A DNA stretch of 64,000 nt from Cordilura impudica (Eukaryota > Arthropoda > Insecta > Diptera > Scathophagidae). Positions 1-11,574 of the stretch are shown in pieces. The notes below the pieces were generated by a model, which had not been told where the DNA came from, did no database searches, and worked only from the letters and a program-made list of their open reading frames with translations. The stretch covers positions 166,219,961-166,283,960 of the forward strand of contig OY821521.1 in assembly GCA_963682025.1 (NCBI GenBank), in the 5' to 3' direction. Each line of letters opens with the position of its first letter. Positions within the stretch are counted from its first letter, which is position 1. The translations under genes were made by a program, and so were the position numbers.

Positions 1-2220
1 AAATAAAAGTCTTTAAAATAAAATGAAATCAAAGTCAATAAAATAAAATAAAATAAAATAAAATAAAATAAAATAAAATAAAATAAAATAAAATGGAATG
101 AAGTAAAATAAAATAAAATAACATAAGATAAAATAATGTATCATAAAATGAAATAAAATAAAATAAAATAAAATAAAATAAAATAAAATAAAATAAAATA
201 AAATAAAATAAAATAAAATAAAACAAAATAAAATAAAATAACACAAAATAAAATGAAATGAAGTAAAATAAAATAAAATAAAATAAAATAAAATAAAATA
301 TAATAAAATAAAATAAAATAAGATAAAATAAAATAAAACAAAAATAAAATAAGATAAAAGTCAACAAAATAATTTGAAATAACATATAACAAAACAAAAT
401 TAAATAAACTAGAATAAGGTAAAATAAAACAAAATAAAATAAAAGTCAATAAAATAAATGAAAAGGAAATAAAAGTAAATATAATAAATAAAAATGAAAT
501 AAAATAAAATTAAATAAAATAAAAGAAAATAAAAGTCAATAAAATAAAATGAAATAATTTAAAATAAAATAGAACGAAATAAAATTAAATAAAATAAAAT
601 ATAATAAAATAATTTAAAATAATATATAACAAAATAATATAAAATATAATAAAATAAAAAAAAATGAAATAAAACAAAATAAAATAATATAAAATAGAAG
701 AAACTAAAATAAAACAAAATAATTTAAAATAAAATAAAGCGAAACAAAATAAAATAAAATAAGATAAAAAAACAAAATGAAATAAAATAAAATAAAATAA
801 AATACAAGAGAATAAAATTAATAAAAAAATAAAATAAAATAAAATAAAATAAAATAAAACAAAATAAAATAAAATAAAATAAAATAAAAGAAACTAAAAC
901 AAAACAAAATAAATTAAAATAAAATAAAGCGAAGCAAAATAAAATAAAATAAGATAAAATAAAACAAAATAGAATAAATTAAAATAAAATAAAATAATTT
1001 AAAATAAAAGAAAATAAAATAAAGTAGAAGCAAATAAAGCAAAATAAAATAACATAAAATAAAATGAAATGAAGTAAAATAAAATAATTTAAAATAAAGT
1101 CAAAGTCAATAAAATAAAAGAAAATAAAATAAATTAAAGCAAATAAAACAAAATAAAATAAAATAACACAAAATAAAATGAAATGAAGTAAAATAAAATA
1201 AAAGATAATAAAATAAAATAAAATAAAATAAAATAAAATAAAAAAAATAAAATAAGATAAAATAATTTGAAATAACATATAACAAAACAAAATTAAATAA
1301 ACTAAAATTAGGTAAAATAAAAGAAAATAAAATAAAAGTCAATAAAATAAAAGAGAGAAAATAAAAGTAAATAGAATAAAATAAAATGAAATAAAATAAA
1401 AGCAAATAAAAGTCAATATAATAAATAACACAAAATAAAATAAAATAAAATATAACGAAACAAAATTAAATAAAATATAATAAATAAAACAAAATAAATA
1501 AAACAAAATAAAATAACATAAAATAAAATGAAATGAAGTAAAATAAAATAAAATAATTTAAAATAAAATCAAAGTCAATGAAATAAAAGAAAAGAACATA
1601 AAATAAAATAAAATAAAAGCAAATAAAACAAAATAAAATAAAATAACACAAAATAAAATGAAATGAAGTAAAAAAAAATAAAATAAAAAAAACTAAAATA
1701 AAATAAAATAAAATATAATAAAATAAAATAAAATAAAATAAAATAAAATAAAATAAAATAAAATAAAATAAAATAAAATAAGATAAAATAATATGAAATA
1801 ACATATAACAAAACAAAATTAAATAAACTAAAATAAGGTAAAAAAAAAAATAAAATAAAAGTCAATAAAATAAAGAAAAGAAAATAAAAGAAAATAATAT
1901 GAAATAAAATAAAATAAAATAAATTAAAATAAAATAACCTAAAATAAAAGTAAATAAAATAATATAAAATAAAATAAAAGAAATAAAATAAATTAAAATA
2001 AAATAAAATAATATAAAATAAAATAAAATGAAATAAAATAAAATGAAATGAAATAAAATAAAATAAAATAAAATAAAAAAAAAGAAAATAAAATAAATCA
2101 AAATAAAATTAAATTAAATAAAATAAATGTAAATAAAATAAAAGAGAATAAATGTAAATAAAATAAAAAATAAAATAAAATAAAATAAAATAAAATAAAA
2201 TACAATAAAATAAAACTAAA
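1..2220. repeat. (AAAAT)n pentanucleotide array
   Basis: This is over 2 kb of AAAAT pentamers with scattered variants such as AAACA, AATTT, GAAAT and AAGTC. It runs off the left edge. Longer blocks recur (for example a GAAATGAAGTAAAATAAAAT-type segment near 245, 1065, 1180, 1530 and 1660), so the array also has a higher-order period of a few hundred bases. Open frames on the minus strand only encode iterations of a five-residue hydrophobic motif (L-F-Y-F-I) and are not genes. Confidence 0.97.
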
Positions 2221-2302
2221 CTAAACTGATATAAAGTACAATAAATTAAAATTAATTAAAATTAAATTAAAAAACCAAAAATAAAAAAAAAACAAAAAAA
2301 AT

Positions 2303-3012
2303 TAAATAAAACCAGTTGGAAAATTATAGTCTGTCTAGACCGAGTATACAATACCCTATACCATGCCCTACGATAGAGGCTTTTGGATTCGACTATGCCG
2401 CATCAATAACTGGATATATAAAATAAACCTAAAGGAAATTTTAGTGATATTGTTATTAACTTGGGACATGCAGGTATGAAACAGTCCATATTGGTGGCTA
2501 TTTCTATACAACAAAATATCGATCATGACGATATTTAATTAAGTCATTATTATTTTATTAAAAACATATAAACCAAAATTGAAAAAATGTATGCAATATA
2601 TATATTTTTGTAGATAGTGAATCAGCTGTGAAAAATAATGGACTTCCAGGGTTTATTTTTGGACTACCTATTAGTGGGTATAATAGTCATATGTACATAC
2701 ACCAAATTTTACCGATACTTAGATCTTATGACAAGTTCAGTCGGTCTGATGGGGGGTATTTGTATAGGGGCTAGGTATGAACATACGCCTATTTCACCAG
2801 TTTCGAAAGCGTTCGTACTATGGCCAATAAAAGCTTGTATACCGAATTTTACCAATATAAATTCAGATATGCGGCCTATACTTTGATTGCAAGGTTTACA
2901 TGGACACAGACTGGTGGACAGAGAGACGAACACAAAATGAGTCGATGGTCCGGGTAAAATATTTTTGCTAGTTACAAATATCAACACAAAATCATTGTAT
3001 ATACCATAAACC
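2303..3012 (+). mobile_element. Family M (mini-me/HINE-like) copy, old and diverged
   Basis: It starts with the family's diagnostic end: GAAAATTATAGTC, then a degraded palindrome TCTGTCTAGACCGAG, then ATACCCTATACCATG. It keeps the internal landmarks GGGGGCTAGGT-like, GATTGCAAGGTTTACATGGACACAGA and TAGTTACAAATATCA. The (GGAC)n microsatellite seen in younger copies has decayed to GGACAGAGAGACGAAC, and the far subterminal repeat is barely recognisable. It is more diverged than the copies at 16.3, 40.8 and 46.5 kb, so it is probably an old insertion. Confidence 0.75.
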
Positions 3013-4725
3013 TAGAAAATATAAGTCACAACACAACATTAATAATGTGAGAAAAACTAATTATAAAAAGTAGATAAATATAAATTATTTGTTTACAAAG
3101 CCATTCCAACTTCCAACAATAATGAGCAGGCAACTGTGAAAGTTTATCATACTAAAAGACTGTTCCTATATATTTATTTTATTTAAAAGTTTCAAAGCTC
3201 ATTCTTTAGCCCTAAGAGTTTGTTTAATTTTTATGCCGCTTATTTTTAAGCAGAAAGTAAAAAAAGTTATAGAATTATTATATATATAAATACAAATCAC
3301 AAAACAAATTTATTATCTTAAAAGAATATTTACAACTTTTTAACGAAGGAAAAGTTGCAACTAATTTCCGAGAAAATTAAGATATATATACTATATATCA
3401 ATTCCATTTTGAAATATTTATTTTTTTGTTAAGTGAAGAATATTGCCAGCATATTAAGCATGTGGTTTGCAGTTCCCTGGGGTCTAATAAAAATGAAATT
3501 CACAAAACAGCACATAACATAAAAGGCATTGCGAAATTTACTCAGAAATTTATTTATTTCTATAAAATTGTCATGACGTATGATTAATATTAAAAAAATT
3601 TTAATGCTCATACGCTCGAAAAATAAAAATTAGTTGTAGAAATTAAAATAACTCGATATTTTCTTAGTAAAAATTTTTCTTCTAATTCTGAAGACTTAAA
3701 TTTAAATTTGAAAATTTTATTTTGCTGCCAAATATAACGAATATTTTAAACTTTTGCCTAAATTTATTTGAACTTTTTCTAGTTCAAAAGATAAAACAAA
3801 TTAAATTTGTATAACTATTTTTATTGTAAATACAATTCTACAACAATCCTTTATGCTTAAAAAGCCATTAAAACATTCAGTAATATGCCTGGCAGTTAGA
3901 CACATTAAATTAATGGCACAAAAAATAGCTGCACGTGCCTTTTAGGTTTATTTTTTTTTATATGAATGCGCTTTTAAATGACTCCATTAAACACAAATTA
4001 AGTTTGAACAAACTTAAAGTAGATAAATGTATGTATGTACGTGCTGAAGTGTATGTTTAATAAATAAACTTTTAAGTTAAATTAAAGTTAATTTTTGTTT
4101 TTTAAATAATTAAACTAGAAATGAGTAAAAGTTTGCTTTGAGCTAATTGAGTTAAGTTTTTTTTTAAATACATGTTCACTATTAAAAATTAAGAAATAAA
4201 ACACTGTTTTCAAATATAATTAGTTTTCTCAATATGGGAAAGCAACATTCAATATGAAAATTGAAAATATAAACAAAAGGAAACAAAATAGTTCATACAG
4301 CATTATTGTTATTTTTATTCAAAAAATTTATTAGACTTGATTGGAATTTTTGCCATTAAAAAAGGAAATAGAAAATTGTAACGAAAGTTTCTGTTATTTT
4401 TTTTCCAATTTTCCATAACGTTCTGTTAAGCAATAACAAGAAGAGAAAATATCATTACACTGAATCAGATGCTAACAAAAGACCAAATGGAGGAAAACAA
4501 TAATTAAAGTTTTTCATTTTGGTGATTTTATTTTCATTTAAAAAGAACTTAAAAATTTCAACGGATTGCATTTTATAGAAGAAAAAAAAAACAGATTTAA
4601 GAACAAAAAGTAAAAATGTCATTAGACATGAACCTGATGATAACTGGCGATGAAATGGATTTTGTTTCCTTTTGAAAGGACCTAAAAATTTCAAAGTACT
4701 ACATTTTTCAAAAAAATATTTTTAG
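3013..4725. other. AT-rich stretch, no gene seen
   Basis: About 1.7 kb of A/T-rich sequence without recognisable coding, RNA or repeat structure. Open frames are short and low in complexity. It is probably calbindin intron or decayed TE sequence. Confidence 0.6.
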
Positions 4726-7700
4726 AATTTATATTCGTCCCACGATACCACTAACGGGTATCTAAGTACTAACCTATATATATGTAACAAGGGAAATGAA
4801 CCGACTTTTGTAACTGGCAATCGTAGCGAGGTTCTTGACGTTACCTTTGTATCGGGCACATTTTTTGATAAAATTGATTGTAGGAGGGTGTTGGATGACC
4901 ACTCTTTTTCTGACCATCGATACATTGAATTTTTGCTTAGAGAAAAAGACCCGGTGGAAAGTGTCCCCAGAAATCTGATGAGGACAAATTGGGTTAAGTA
5001 TAGGAAAATCTTTGCCGGGTTATTGGCGACAATACCCTTATCCGAACCCCGTAATTCCGAGGACATAGATGGTCTAGTGGATCATATTACGACGGTTTTT
5101 AACAAATCTTTAGATGCTTCTTGCCCCGCGGCAAGGCCAAAGGGCAAGAAGAAACCACCGTGGTGGTCTAGCGAGCTACAACAGGGTAGAGACTCCTGCA
5201 GGAAACTCTTTAACAAGGCAAAGTCTCCAAGAGCGGACGAGGATTGGTTGGCCTACAAGCTGCAGCTTACGACCTACAAGAAGAAGATTAGAATGGCAAA
5301 ATGTGATTCTTGGAAAAAAATTCTGTGATAATATAGAAGACGTTTCCGAAGCATCCAGGTTCTGGCTTCTACCCCTCACACATTAGGTTATCTTAAAGAT
5401 CCATTGGGGGTGTGGATTACCTCTAGTGGGGAATCACTTAGCCTGCTACTGGATACCCATTTTCCTGGCAACTCCCCTACATCGCTTCAGGCGTCAGAAT
5501 ACTCAGACGCTAGTGCGACGGATATTGCTTCGGAGATAGTCAACATACCAACACTGAACTGGGCGATTAGAAATCTCTCAAACCTCTCCAGGACCTGACG
5601 GTATCATTCCAGCTGAATTGCAGTACGTGTCGGACTACATTTCCCCTTGGCTATGTAGGCTTTTCACTCGCTGTAACAACTTAGCTTATATACCCCTGAA
5701 GTGGAGGGAGACGAAAGTGGTGTTCATTCCAAAAGCTGGAAAAAGTTCACACACTGTCCCAAAAGACTTCAGATCAATAAGTCTATCATCGTTCTTATTG
5801 AAGACAATGGAGCGTATGATAGATTCTTACTTACGAAGAGTTATTGATCCTAAACTGCTGTCGGCGCGACAACACGCTTACAGCAAGGGAAGGTCAACCG
5901 AAACAGCTCTTCACGAGCTTGTGAGTACCATCGAGAAATCGCTCTCGGTAGGAGAATAAACCATGACAGCCTTTTTGGATATAGAAGGGGCTTTTAACAA
6001 TATCACACCGGACTCGATATTAGCGGAACTATCTAGTCTAGGAGTGAATTCCTTGATCATCTCACTGATTGGAAATCTGCTTGCCAACAGGCGGATAACG
6101 TCTAAATTGGGAACGACTCTAATATCCCGATTCGAGAACAGGGGAACGCCACAAGGAGGCGTTCTGTCACCACTTCTATGGAACTTAGCGCTGAAATCAA
6201 TGCTACTTTCGTTGGAGAGACAAGGCTGCAACGTGGTCGCCTATGCTCATGACGTGGCATAGCCGTAAATGGGAAGTTTCTATCCACACTTAGAGACATT
6301 CTACAGAAGGCTCTCACTATGCTATCTACCTGGGCAAGTAGTTGCGGTCTGGGGGTAAATCCGACCAAAACGGAACTTGATCTTTTCACGAGGAAGTATA
6401 AGATACCTACCTTCGACCCTATTTCTCTTTATGGTGCTGATATCGCCTTCTCTGATGGAGCCATGTATATTGGCGTATTCCTGGACAGGAAGCAGAACTT
6501 CAGACGGAACTTGGAGGAAAGGGCGAAGAAGGCGACTATAGCTTTAAACTCCTGCAAAAAGGTCATTCGTAAGCGTTGGGGCTTCAGCCCGAAAATTGCT
6601 TACTGGATCTACACAGCGGTGGTTCGCCCAATACTGCTGTACGGGGTCATCGTCTGGTGGCCTGCTCTAGAGAAGGCCCCTAATACCAACCTTCTTGCAA
6701 GGGTACAGAGAATGGCTTCCATGTGTATCACTGGTGCCCTTCGTACCACACCTACGGATGCCTTGAACATCCTCTTACACCTAATACCGTTGGACATATT
6801 AGGAAAGCAGTCGGCGGCCTCATCGGCCATTCGACTAAGAAGCAAAATACAATGGCATGGTCATAATTGTGGCCATGGAGTGATCCTGAATAACAGGAAC
6901 TTACCATTGAACGTGGATTACACTACTCCGAGGAGTGTATTCGAACGACACTATAAAACTCTGATACCGAACAGGGAATCTTGGTCAGGGAAGATTCCAG
7001 GTAGCAGGCGTTCGATAAATTTCTATACTGACGGATCGAAATTGTGTGGTCAAGCTGGTTTTGGAGTCTATTCAAAGGAGCTTGGACTAAATCTGGCTCG
7101 CAGATTTCCAGACCACTGCAGTGTTTATCAGGTACTGGCAATAAAGGAAGTTGCTGACTGGTTGGGTTGGAATATTCCGTCTACAACCAACATCTACTCT
7201 GATAGTCAGGCCGCGGTAAAATCCTTGGAATCAATGTTCCTGAAAACAAGAACCACATCTTTAAATGAGATGGCAGTTCGACATCAGACTGATATGGGTC
7301 CTAGGGCACAGGAATATACCGGGAAACTGTAAAGCTGATGAGCTGGCAAGACAGGGCACTACCTTACGGGTTCCAGCGGACTCGGAATGTGTTGGTACAC
7401 CCCTGGAATCGTGCAAGCTGGACATTCGGCTTCACACCGCTGGCATAACGGACAACAGATGGGCTAATGAATCAACGTGCAGGATCACGAGACAAATCTG
7501 GCCGGCTCTAAATCATAAGCGCACTAGCGCGCTACTATCACTCTCCCGTGGGGAAATTTCAACAGTAGTTGCTGTTATCACTGGGCACCGCCTCATAGGG
7601 AGACACGCTGAACGCCTCAGGGTCTCGTCAAATGACTTCTGTCATAGCTACATGGATGTGGAGGAGGTGGAGAGCATAGAACACTTACTTCTCTATTGCC

Positions 7701-7945
7701 CGGCGCTCTCCAGAACGAGACTTCGTAGTTTGGGATCACCGTTTCTTCACGATCTCTCTGATCTCTCAAATGTGGACATTTCACATGTCAGGAGCTTCAT
7801 CAGGAGCTCAAACTGGTTCTATGGTGGGGACCGAGGGGAACACCTATTTGTCCCTTGGTATCACAATGGACCCCAGACTCTAAGTGTGCTTTTCCTTTGG
7901 TTTGGCAGCCACTTCCAACCTAACCTAACCTAACCCTACATGAGA
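4726..7945 (+). pseudogene. Non-LTR retrotransposon ORF2 remnant (RNase-H LINE, LOA/R1-like)
   Basis: This is a 5'-truncated LINE polyprotein. From 4726 the frame reads through the C-terminal part of an apurinic-type endonuclease, with the motifs NRSEVLDVTFVSG and DDHSFSDHRYIEF (about 4820-4935). A basic linker follows, to 5328. Reverse transcriptase runs from about 5590 to 6260 in shifting frames: GPDGIIPAEL, FRSISLSSFLLKTMER, TAFLDIEGAFNN, GTPQGGVLSPLLWN. The catalytic Tyr-Ala-Asp-Asp box reads YAHD (about 6241-6252), so an active-site Asp is lost. The thumb, RNase H (FYTDGSK at 7021, IYSDSQAAVKSL at 7190, GHRNIPGNCKADELAR near 7312) and a C-terminal HLLLYCP zinc-knuckle-like segment follow. 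Frames break near 5328, 5595, 5958, 6260 and 7330. Domain order and the presence of RNase H favour the LOA/I/R1 group over jockey. It is dead. Confidence 0.9.
7919..7933 (+). repeat. (CCTAA)3 tail at the LINE 3' end
   Basis: Three perfect CCTAA units directly follow the LINE C-terminal region, where a non-LTR element carries its 3' tail. It is probably a template-slippage tail of the LINE rather than telomeric DNA. Confidence 0.6.
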
Positions 7946-8345
7946 AATCTAAATCCGATACCAATTCATCTCAATACAAACTCATGTTTTCTATGATTAA
8001 AGATGAATTGAGAGACTACAAATTCTTATTTACTGATGTATCGGAAACCGACACCTCGATGACATATAGCGTTACAATGGAAAACAAACCACAGCTCCAT
8101 ATTTTCTGCAGAACTTATAGGTATTCACGAGGCAGTATCGTATGTAAGCGGAAAAAGAAAAAAATTTCCAATTTGTTCAGATTCTCTCTCCGCATTGAAG
8201 TCAATACAAAACATATCGAACATTAGGAATGCCCTTACTATAAAATTTTCAGACTTAAAATTAGTATGGGTACCTGGTCACAGTGGAATAAATGGAATTG
8301 ATTTTGTAGATTTTTCCGCCAGAAATGCTGCAAAATATCCCTTGT
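7940..8345 (+). pseudogene. Second LINE remnant: RNase H domain fragment
   Basis: It lies just downstream of the first LINE. In interrupted frames it reads FTDVSETD (about 8030), FSAELIGIHEA (about 8100), DSLSALKSIQN (about 8190) and VWVPGHSGINGID (about 8265), which is the usual order of RNase H motifs in I- or CR1-like LINE polyproteins. Frameshifts separate the motifs. The sequence does not continue the first LINE, which already has a complete RNase H, so it belongs to another copy or family. Confidence 0.75.
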
Positions 8346-8549
8346 GTTCCACATAATACTTTTATCGTAAAGATCGGATTTATTAATGGAAAATAAGTAT
8401 TCAGTGGAAGATAGAAACAATATTTTCAACTCAACTTCTTCATGGTACAGGAGAATTAATGGGGAACATAAAACTTAGCATATCAAAAATGTTTGTTGAA
8501 TATCTGCTAACAAAACATATTCAACACATTAATTTTTCTCACATTGCTA

Positions 8550-10982
8550 GCAAGATATATTCAACTGTGGTGATAGCATGCTACGAAATTATTTTATCTT
8601 CCACAGTTGCGTGCTGGCGCAGCAGTATTAGCATTTTGTTGGAATTTTAATATGTGCTGTGGTAGTCATATATGTTGCAATATTGTATTCATTTTATATA
8701 TTTTGTTATTCTATGGTAATATTTAATATTGTATATTGTGCTGCTGTGGCTGTGGCAACACATACATGTACACATTGTGTTTTTTATTCATTAACGTATG
8801 TACAAAGCATTAAAGTAAAGTTCGGGGAATCCCATTTATTTTTTTAATGTAGTAGTCGCGTTTATTTTATTTTAGATTAAAGAGGAATAATATGTTAATA
8901 TTAAACAAGTGTCTCTCGCGCAAATATTTCAGGTCGTAGATTTTTTTTTCGCATAAAATATACGCGTGTTATTTAAAATAAAATAAATGTAAAATAAATA
9001 GAAAAACTAAATTGAAATGGAAGACATTCTGAAATAAATAAACGTGAGGTTATACGATCATATGTAGGTCTAGTTACCGAGAACGGTGTACCATTTGATC
9101 TTATAAATAGTGAAAACATGAAAAATTTACTAAAGCCGATAAGCAATGTTTTATCTATTGATGGAAACAAAATATTTGCATTTAATGCAGATAATGCGAA
9201 AAAAATTTTGTGTAATTTGGTTGTTGAGCTTTGAAATTCCATAAAGAATGAATTGAGCAATAATCTTTTTTCAATCAAAACAGATAGCGCAACACGGTTA
9301 GAAAGAAGTATATTCGGAATAAGCACTCAATACGGAAGAGACTCAGTGATAATATCTAGAATGATCGGAATGGTTGAGCTTAAAGGGACAGGTGCTACCA
9401 CAGCAAAAAATTTGGCATTAGAAATTATTAAAACTTTAAACAAATATGACTTATCCTTGAATCAAGTCGTGGCTATCACTTCTGATAATGGGGCCAAAAC
9501 TACGTCGATATTATCACATTGTAACACAAAATATGACGATGAAGAAACTTTTGTTGACAATGAAGAGCACGTAAAAGTCATGGACGAAATTAATGCAGAT
9601 ATCGATCTTAATATCGGAGAAATTATTATTTGTAGATACTGCACAACTCGTTGCTATTGATGTTATCAAAAAAAACCATGTTAGTATTATTGTATTACAA
9701 TGTCGCAATTTAGTCAAATATTTGCGTAAATCGTCGAAAGGATTTCGTGCTCTTTTTGAAACAAATATATTAAATTTACCCAAAATAGACTGCCCTACCC
9801 GCTGGGGTTCTACTTTTAACATGACTAAAGATGTACAATTAGTAAGCGCTTTAATCGAAAGTGCTGTTACAGCATGTGATCTCGACGATAACTTTTGGGA
9901 TAATATTGATAGGTTTGTACTCGTTTTTAGTCCACTAAATGACATATTAGTAAAATACCAAGAGGAAGCATTGCACTATGGAGACTTTTATTGCTAATGG
10001 CTTAAGTGCAAGTTGCTGATACAGCAAATTTACCAACAATCGGCAGACGAATCTGTTCCAAAAATTTTCAGTGCCTCTTTGTTAAAAAGCATTGAAATTA
10101 GATCTCAGAAATTGCTTGTAAATGATCCAAGATTGCAACACACTCTATCTAATTCGGAAAAAAATTTGGCTGTTAGATATTTAAAAAAAGTTTGGGATAG
10201 ATATGCTGGACTTAATAAAGAATATTCTGTAAATTTGAAACAAATTGATGGCAATAATAACGTTGACGGTGATGATGATATTATAACAGCTTTTTTAAAA
10301 CAAGACTTAGTAGAAAACGAGATGCTCAAGTTACCCTATTTAAAAAGTAGTACATGCGTACCTAAATATTGGAAATAAAGACGGTCGACTGATCCGGGAG
10401 CAGGTGAGCCAATGCTTGAAATAATGAGACCTATCACGCATTGAATAGAGTATACAAAGTTATCATATTTAAACGATATTACAAGTTGAAATTTTAAATA
10501 TTTTAAATATTTGAATATTAAAATATTTTTTGAATGTTAAATAAAATTAAGTTAACTTAAAATAAATAAATGAATTACATTGTAATTGAGTGAGTTAAAA
10601 AAGTATTTTAAATTTTCAATTAAATGTATGATGGGTAATTTTTTTATACTTTTGTAAAATTTGCACTTAAAATTTTTACCATATAAAACCACAATCTTGT
10701 TAAAATATGGATCTTAATCTAATACACCATACTAAAACAACTCGATTTTGAATATAATTTAATTAAATATGCTCACCACAGCAGCAAGAAATATTAAATA
10801 TTTTCATACCAACACATAATATCAAAAATGAATTCCACAGCACCAAATAAATGAACTACGGCAGCAATATAAAATTATACAAATAAAATGCAGCTTTTGC
10901 TGTAACAGCGCACAATCAAAACAAACTACACATAAGAAATAATTTCATAGTATAATGTGCCGACAGTTTGAATATATCTTGC
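8550..10982 (+). mobile_element. hAT-type DNA transposon with long diverged inverted arms
   Basis: The region 8550-8752 and the reverse complement of 10774-10982 can be aligned along their length. Both begin GCAAGATATATTCAA, share ACGAAATTATTTT-like and GCTGTGGTAGTCAT-like blocks, and end near TGTGCTGCTGTGGCTG. They enclose a broken hAT transposase (9061-10378). The arms are long for hAT terminal repeats and well diverged, so the element is old. Exact ends and the 8-bp target duplication could not be fixed; the true termini may lie slightly outside the given coordinates. Confidence 0.7.
9061..10378 (+). pseudogene. hAT transposase remnant
   Basis: The first frame (9061-9660, stop at 9232-9234) reads LVTENGVPFDLINSENM, FSIKTDSATRLERSIFGI and LSLNQVVAITSDNGAK, the typical hAT catalytic-core segment. 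The frame shifts near 9620 into LVAIDVIKKNHVS and continues with the hAT signature DCPTRWGSTFNMTKD (about 9790). After a stop at 9995-9997 the same frame goes on to 10378 with a conserved helical segment (KKVWDRYAGLNKEYS). The N-terminal BED finger and the C-terminal dimerisation domain are not recognisable. It lies between the inverted arms described in the enclosing element. It is a non-functional transposase of the hAT superfamily; the subfamily is not assigned. Confidence 0.85.
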
Positions 10983-11148
10983 ACGTTGCTATTAAATTAT
11001 GAAATTTATAGCAAATCACGACTACTACAGTATTCATTTTAAACTCTGCATAAAATTGTTTATGACTTATGACCAATGCGTTTAAAACTTGTTTAAATAA
11101 GTTGTTGTACTTTTAGTAATAAGCTGATATTGTACTGAATTCACAGAC

Positions 11149-11152
11149 ATAA

Positions 11153-11203
<51 letters not shown>

Positions 11204-11238
11204 ACAAATAAAAAATAGATAAATAAATAAATAAACTA
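11149..11238. repeat. (AAAT)n microsatellite
   Basis: About 90 bp of near-perfect AAAT tetramers with one or two variants near the right end. The flanks (10983-11148 and 11239-11570) show no gene. Confidence 0.95.
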
Positions 11239-11574
11239 AATACTGGAGCCTACACTTCTCCTTTATGAGGAAGCAGCTTTGTAAGACAGAGCATTTGAAA
11301 TGAACAAAGCTTGTTGGGCGATTACTTAACTTGTTGCCCTTACAAGCGTGGCCATTGGAAGCTGCTTTTTTTTTATAGGATTAGGTTACAAAAAAAAAAA
11401 CGAAAAATAATTTTCTAAGCTAGAGTCCGCAAAATATATTTAGCTTTAATTTTTAAATGCTAAAATGATAATGTTCAATTAATATACCTCAATAGAAACC
11501 ATCCAAAAGATACAGTGTAACCATAACCTATATATTCACAAAACATTCAAAAGAAATATTACAGTCGACCTAGA

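Noticed and set aside
1..2101. Several minus-strand open frames of 79-120 codons rich in F, I, L and Y
   Set aside because: They are translations of the AAAAT array (iterated L-F-Y-F-I) and carry no domain.
2638..2987. Open frames of 82 and 92 codons on opposite strands
   Set aside because: Both lie within an old family M copy and have no recognisable domain.
7919..7933. Telomeric DNA
   Set aside because: Only three CCTAA units, directly at the end of a LINE and far from any array; flies lack TTAGG telomeres.
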